64,000 bases of DNA from contig NZ_QXED01000003.1 in assembly GCF_003583365.1 (NCBI RefSeq), positions 884,718 to 948,717 on the forward strand, in the 5' to 3' direction. Source of the DNA: Fibrisoma montanum (GTDB lineage Bacteria; Bacteroidota; Bacteroidia; Cytophagales; Spirosomataceae). How positions within the stretch are numbered: position 1 is the first letter of the stretch; each line of letters begins with the position of its first letter. This document shows, piece after piece, positions 59,976 through 64,000 of the stretch. Made by a program: the position numbers and the translations under genes. The notes below the pieces were generated by a model. It searched no databases, was not told where the DNA came from, and was given only the letters and a program-made list of their open reading frames with translations.

Positions 59976-61076
59976 ATGACCCCACCCGACCTCACCGACG
60001 TTATTAAAGCGCCCTGCCGAAACTGCGGGGCGCAACTCCACTTTTCGGCGGACAAGCAAAAACTGGCCTGTGCGCACTGCGGCAACACCGAGGACATTCC
60101 GTTCGCGAAAACCAAACTGGTTGAGAACCCGCTCACGTACCGCTTTGAGAACCAGCAGTTGTCCAGCGCCCCCACGGAAGAAAAACGGCTGTTTACCTGC
60201 GGCAACTGCGGGGCTAAAACGCAGGTGAACCTCGACACACCAACCATCACCTGTGCGTTCTGCGGCTCCAAAAACGTGAACCCCGACGCGCAGAAAACCC
60301 GACTGATTGAACCGGCCGGGGTACTGCCGTTCCGCATTTCGCGGGCCGGGGCCACCGAACGCTTCAAATCGTGGGTGGGCAGCGACTGGCTGGCCCCCTC
60401 GGACCTGAAGGCCGGGGCCATGCTCGATCAGCTCCACGGCATCTACATCCCCTACTGGACGTTCGATGCGCAGGCCGCTTCCGACTGGGTGGGCCAAGCG
60501 GGCTACTATTACTACGTACCGGTGGAGGTCCGGGACGCCAACGGCCGGGTCGTTACGCAGCAGCAACGGCGCGTCCGCTGGGAATACCGGTCGGGCAGCC
60601 ACTCCGCCTTTTACGACGACGTTCTGACAATGGCCTCCCGGCAGCTATCGGCGCAGGAAGGGACGGTGCAGGAAGTGAGCCGTTACGAGATGAACGACGT
60701 AGTGGACTACGACCCCCGTTTTCTGCTGGGCTGGGAAGCCGAGGTCTACAGCATCGACTTAACCGAAAGCGCCCAAAAAGCCGAAGCGTTGATCCGCGAC
60801 CGCGAGATGAACGCCTGCTCGGCCGAACTGGGGGGCGACACGCAACAGGGCCTGCAGGTAGACACACGCCTGACGAACCAGACGTTCAAGCACCTGCTGC
60901 TGCCCCTCTGGATCTGCGCCTACACGTACAACGGCAAGCTCTACCGCTTCATGGTCAACGGCCAGACGGGCCAGGTAGCCGGCCAACGCCCAAAATCCGC
61001 CTGGAAGATGGCGCTGCTAATCGGCAGCTTTATCCTACTGGTGGCGCTGATTTACTGGCTGACGCAGAAGCGGTAA
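59976..61076 (+). CDS. Zinc-ribbon protein with C-terminal membrane anchor (YdjG-like)
   Basis: A 366-residue protein. The first zinc ribbon has CRNCG...CAHCG (C14, C17, C32, C35) and the second CGNCG...CAFCG near 70-95. A long soluble domain follows (about 110-330; YIPYWTFDAQAASDWVGQAGYYYYVPVEVRD, FLLGWEAEVYSIDLT), then one membrane helix (KMALLIGSFILLVALIYWL) near the C-terminus. This is the plan of Bacillus YdjG, which brings the SPFH protein YdjI to the membrane. The gene lies about 300 bases after the SPFH gene with a palindromic repeat between. An ATG 18 bases upstream is an alternative start. Confidence 0.85.
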   Translation: MTPPDLTDVIKAPCRNCGAQLHFSADKQKLACAHCGNTEDIPFAKTKLVENPLTYRFENQQLSSAPTEEKRLFTCGNCGAKTQVNLDTPTITCAFCGSKNVNPDAQKTRLIEPAGVLPFRISRAGATERFKSWVGSDWLAPSDLKAGAMLDQLHGIYIPYWTFDAQAASDWVGQAGYYYYVPVEVRDANGRVVTQQQRRVRWEYRSGSHSAFYDDVLTMASRQLSAQEGTVQEVSRYEMNDVVDYDPRFLLGWEAEVYSIDLTESAQKAEALIRDREMNACSAELGGDTQQGLQVDTRLTNQTFKHLLLPLWICAYTYNGKLYRFMVNGQTGQVAGQRPKSAWKMALLIGSFILLVALIYWLTQKR

Positions 61077-61584
61077 AAGTATTTATCTACACTAATCTCA
61101 AAAATTTATACTACGCTTAATAAATTCTCATACGTACCTCTTTGCAGAAGTTAGGTAACTTATTTATGATTGTGGACCGGTTTATATGAGCCGAAGAATT
61201 AGTTTCTGAATTAAAACAGTGCTAAACCACAACGCACTGAATTTTAATTAAATGTAGCTTAGTGATATCACGCACAATAACACGTTGGGTGGAGCGGCCA
61301 AAATATGCTTGCAAAGCGGGTTGCGGGCGACAAGTTGAACGCCCCGATTAGGCAGGTTTGTGCTGGTGGGCCATGCCTAGGTTGACAAGTCAAACGCCTG
61401 GGTAGGTCAATCTCAACAAGCCAGGCGGGTCTCGCTCGACAGGACAAATGCCCCGGTTGGGCTCCCTAAGTTTTAGTTTATAGAAGCACTTGATGGCGCA
61501 AGTAAACTTACTTGCGAAATCCAAAGTGTAAAATGTATAACCGTTTGCTTTGTAATTAGTGATTCATCGTTGCACACCAGTTTT
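61077..61584. other. Non-coding transition from backbone to AT-rich island
   Basis: About 500 bases with no supportable gene. From 61080 to 61280 and from 61470 on the composition is AT-rich. At 61329-61461 three degenerate repeats occur at a 54-55-base period (GACAAGTTGAACGCC, GACAAGTCAAACGCC, GACAGGACAAATGCC), each followed by a G/C-rich stretch. It precedes the HAD-PRTase gene and may hold its promoter or an attachment region. Confidence 0.55.
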
Positions 61585-62853
61585 ATGTTTTTACTTATTG
61601 ATCTTGATGGAACACTTACAGACACAGCACATGAAAAATTCAAACCATATAAAGATGGGCTTGAAGAAACCAACGTAGCTGACATCCCCCTGATTGAAGG
61701 AGCTAAGGAATTTATAATACGAGCTAAAAGCAACGGTCATAAGCCAATTATAATATCTGATAGCCACCCTCGATATGTGAATATAATAGCGGATAAAATT
61801 TTTCAGCTTCCTTCGTTAAGTCTCGCGGATAAACCAAACTCGGCCAAGACCACATCTTATCTAAAATCCACATTGAACGGAGAAGCAACTCCTGAAAATA
61901 GTATCGTAATTGGGGACACATGGCTTGATATTGAATTAGGTAGAGCCTTGAATTTTCCCACGATACTAACTACTTTCTATTTTGCGAGTAGCCAAGAGAA
62001 CAGGGATGGAATAGGACAAAATTGGAAACATATAAAGAGTGGGCCGACTTTCTATGCGAAAGATTTTTATGAAATACATAATATTCTGAATAACCCTACA
62101 CAAAACTTACTCGCGATTGAAGCAATTTTCAAGGGGGCTTATTCATCGAAAGCAGTAAAATTTAAAACTATAAAAAACTCTGAACGATTTACAGCCTACC
62201 GTACACTCGCAAGACAAAATGCTGGCCAATGTGATAAATATGCAGTAGCTGATAAATATTTTGAATTCCACAGAGCCGACCGTTCACAAGAGGTTTTGAA
62301 AAACTTGAGTGATGCCATTGGATACTACATAGAGAGCGTCCAAAATAGTATGCCGTCTACTTTGTGGGACTATTTTACATACGTATCAGATAAGGCGACA
62401 ACACAACCACCTAATAAGCTTGGGGAATTGTTTAGTCAAATCCAGACAAACATACCGAAGGCCAACCTTATTCGTTGGGTCGAACAGATAGAGGGCAGTA
62501 TACGCAACCAGAAAGATTATAGAAGCCGAAGAGATTTTGTAGACAAACACATTTTCATTGATAGAAATACAAACCTGAGCGGCAAGAACATTGTTGTGCT
62601 TGATGACCAGTTTACTACAGGTGGCACAGCTTATTCAATATGTGGCAAATTTATTGAGAGAGGGGCAAGAAACGTTCTATTCATTACTATGTTCTATCTT
62701 ATCAGTACTGTTGAATGTGAGCGTGCTTGCCCTAAATGCGGCACTAAGCTCCAAGTTAAAATAAATAGGAGCAGAGGAACACGGTTTTTATCTTGTGTGT
62801 CACCCCGTTATGGTGGAAAGGGTTGTGGCGAATTTATAGAAAATATTTTCTGA
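61585..62853 (+). CDS. HAD hydrolase + phosphoribosyltransferase + zinc-ribbon fusion
   Basis: A 422-residue fusion from ATG 61585. Residues 1-150 form a HAD phosphatase: LIDLDGTLTDT with D6/D8, IIISDSH, a Lys region, and GDTWLDIELGRA with D111/D115. Residues about 180-375 include a phosphoribosyltransferase-like domain with the PRPP loop NIVVLDDQFTTGGTA (D340, D341). The C-terminus is a topoisomerase-like zinc ribbon (C382, C385, C404, C414). Nucleotide-metabolite chemistry is inferred. The product's stop is one base before the GTG of a DprA-like gene. The sequence is far more AT-rich than the backbone, a sign of transfer. Confidence 0.85.
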   Translation: MFLLIDLDGTLTDTAHEKFKPYKDGLEETNVADIPLIEGAKEFIIRAKSNGHKPIIISDSHPRYVNIIADKIFQLPSLSLADKPNSAKTTSYLKSTLNGEATPENSIVIGDTWLDIELGRALNFPTILTTFYFASSQENRDGIGQNWKHIKSGPTFYAKDFYEIHNILNNPTQNLLAIEAIFKGAYSSKAVKFKTIKNSERFTAYRTLARQNAGQCDKYAVADKYFEFHRADRSQEVLKNLSDAIGYYIESVQNSMPSTLWDYFTYVSDKATTQPPNKLGELFSQIQTNIPKANLIRWVEQIEGSIRNQKDYRSRRDFVDKHIFIDRNTNLSGKNIVVLDDQFTTGGTAYSICGKFIERGARNVLFITMFYLISTVECERACPKCGTKLQVKINRSRGTRFLSCVSPRYGGKGCGEFIENIF

Positions 62854-62854
62854 C

Positions 62855-63850
62855 GTGAAGTACAACAGCAAAAGCGTAGTAGTATTAGCCCTATCTCAAC
62901 TAAAAGGTATAGGGCCAGCTTTTATTAAGAAAGTTACTGGCTTAGGCGTATCATCGTCTAATGCATATGAGGAATTAAGACGTATTATTACGGAAAATAG
63001 TAAGCTTTTCGAGGATGAGATATTATTTAGAGCCACTGAGTATGCTGAAGAAATAATAACTAAGTGTAATGACGATGGTATAACTATAATTAGCTTGAAT
63101 AATCAAGATTATCCAGCCACTCTCAAAGAGTTGAGAGACCCACCGCCTGTTCTGTTTTGCAAAGGAAACTTGGATCTACTGTATAGTAAGACAGTATGTA
63201 TCATTGGAACAAGAGAGCCGAATCAGCGTGGAATCAAGATTGCAGAAAGAGTCGGTTCTTTCTTTGCAAACTCCAACTGGACAATATGCAATGGTCTTGC
63301 AGCAGGTATTGATTCATACTCGGTAAAGATTGAACAGTCATTTCACAGAAATGTAATTGGAGTAATGGCTGGCGGTCTAAACTATAACAGTCAACGTACA
63401 TTGTTAAAAAATACAGCTTTGAATGCTGATAAGGTAATTGAAAATGGTGGCCTTATCGTCTCAGAAATAGTACCTGACAAGAAAGAAGATACATTTACTG
63501 TTGTAAAATCGTGTAGAATTCAAGCAGGCCTTTCTAATGGATTAGTTTTAGTTCAGAGTTCACTTGATGGAGGATCGAAATTCACTACAAAAGCTTTTTG
63601 TGAAATTTCAAGACCTATAGGAGTTATAAATCCTGTTGGCGAAGATTATCATCTTTCGTCTTATGAAGCAAACACAGCCATTATTGAAGGTTATAAAAAG
63701 GGGCTAAGTAGATTTACAGAATTGAAGGAAGATAAAATTATAACAAGCAGAGTTTTTACTATTAAAACGAAGGATGACTATGCAGAGTTAGAAAGTCTTC
63801 TAAGCAAATCCTATGGTAGTTTACACAGAGATAATTCATTATTTGGGTAA
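62855..63850 (+). CDS. DprA-like Rossmann-fold protein
   Basis: A 331-residue protein from GTG 62855. An N-terminal helical region (about 1-80) is followed by a DprA/LOG-type Rossmann fold: DYPATLKELRDPPPVLFCKG, IIGTREPNQRG with G118/R120, NGLAAGIDSYSVKI (G147-D153), VMAGGLNYNSQRTLL, GGLIVSEIVP, LSNGLVLVQSSLDGGSKFTTKAF. The RNR-type motif of true DprA is replaced by VVKSCRIQAGL. There is no C-terminal winged helix of normal size. DprA loads RecA on incoming DNA; stand-alone variants beside nucleotide-processing genes suggest a defence or DNA-processing role here. Coupled to the fusion gene upstream. Confidence 0.88.
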   Translation: MKYNSKSVVVLALSQLKGIGPAFIKKVTGLGVSSSNAYEELRRIITENSKLFEDEILFRATEYAEEIITKCNDDGITIISLNNQDYPATLKELRDPPPVLFCKGNLDLLYSKTVCIIGTREPNQRGIKIAERVGSFFANSNWTICNGLAAGIDSYSVKIEQSFHRNVIGVMAGGLNYNSQRTLLKNTALNADKVIENGGLIVSEIVPDKKEDTFTVVKSCRIQAGLSNGLVLVQSSLDGGSKFTTKAFCEISRPIGVINPVGEDYHLSSYEANTAIIEGYKKGLSRFTELKEDKIITSRVFTIKTKDDYAELESLLSKSYGSLHRDNSLFG

Positions 63851-63876
63851 TTTATGTTAGTCAAGACTTAATCTAA

Positions 63877-64000
63877 GAGAGTGTTGGGAAATAAAGAATA
63901 TTGAGGATCGGGTCACCTTTGTAGCGACCAAACTCCAAAGCTGTGACTAAACAGTTTTCTAAACTGACCGACCCTCAATGGGATGCAATTTCTCCTTTTT
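63877..64000 (+). mobile_element. Left end of an insertion sequence (IS5-like), cut by window end
   Basis: Shortly after the DprA-like stop a new segment begins near GAGAGTGTTGGGAAATAAAG (candidate terminal repeat), followed by the start of a transposase. Its right end and target duplication are outside the window, so family and boundaries are provisional. Confidence 0.6.
63943..64000 (+). CDS. Transposase, N-terminal fragment (IS5-like, DUF4096 start)
   Basis: GTG 63943 opens a frame that runs off the window: VTKQFSKLTDPQWDAISPF. The LTDxQWxxIxPF pattern is the start of the DUF4096 domain found at the head of IS5-group transposases. An in-frame stop (TAG 63921-63923) lies upstream, so the start is near. 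Complete length and catalytic DDE residues cannot be seen. Confidence 0.65.
   Translation, partial: MTKQFSKLTDPQWDAISPF

Noticed and set aside
61329..61461. CRISPR or integron attC array
   Set aside because: Only three degenerate units; repeats not exact, inverted core sites of attC not found, and no integrase or cas gene in the window.

Overview
The window is a chromosomal segment of a Bacteroidota bacterium, most likely Cytophagales and close to Spirosoma and its relatives. The evidence is a TonB-dependent receptor with an N-terminal carboxypeptidase-regulatory-like domain next to a DUF4249 lipoprotein, a type IX secretion C-terminal sorting domain, two LytTR/LytS-type regulator pairs, Bacteroidota-type TAnnTTTG promoters, weak Shine-Dalgarno sites and a GC-rich backbone. 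I name no species. Nothing here was searched against a database; family calls come from reading the proteins.

Layout. 28-7787 is a minus-strand run: SDR dehydrogenase, GH63-like glycosidase, glycogen-debranching-type enzyme, aquaporin-family channel, a small membrane protein, a broken gene, and a response regulator that lacks its phospho-acceptor Asp. 7845-13260 continues on the minus strand with exported or redox enzymes (SMP-30/gluconolactonase, GlcG-like, YHS, double VOC, GMC oxidoreductase). Together these suggest glucan trimming to glucose followed by oxidation to the lactone and gluconate. 13556-17744 holds DUF547 and a polyferredoxin-like membrane protein facing a LytTR/LytS pair. 17988-21471 carries a tandem-duplicated promoter/leader, a TonB-like secreted protein, an acyl-ACP-reductase-like protein and an NDH-2-like flavoprotein. 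22840-24922 pairs an RsbQ-like hydrolase with a PAS histidine kinase. 25051-35473 mixes fasciclin, tRNA-Val, an MFS carrier, a hydrolase, a T9SS cargo, a YyaL-type thioredoxin-fold protein, YjbQ and two gene stumps joined by a deletion. 35593-47175 holds trehalase, a Crp-like regulator, an MBL hydrolase, the DUF4249/TonB receptor/MauG/barrel cluster and the second LytTR pair. 47628-56868 holds a membrane protein, GNAT, SDR+TetR with a shared operator, a KefG/KefC-like pair, a sodium symporter with a 41-residue partner, and another SDR. 56929-61076 holds an esterase, then an SPFH protein and a zinc-ribbon membrane protein resembling Bacillus YdjI/YdjG.

The last 3 kb (about 61100-64000) is clearly AT-rich and reads as an island. 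It has a HAD + phosphoribosyltransferase + zinc-ribbon fusion, a DprA-like protein one base downstream, and the start of an IS element. This pair is a candidate defence or DNA-processing module.

The most unusual content is non-coding. (1) Five consecutive long hairpins at 58191-58615 have unrelated, nearly perfect stems but share one apical core. (2) A family of intergenic elements has arms that are degenerate tandem repeats of period 8 or 7 in inverted orientation, directly after stop codons; two of them (38331-38576 and 45162-45423) share a conserved central core of about 80 bases. (3) There are two copies of a long palindrome (26157-26259, 59789-59878) and a pair of hairpins carrying the same 17-base tip (53980-54090).
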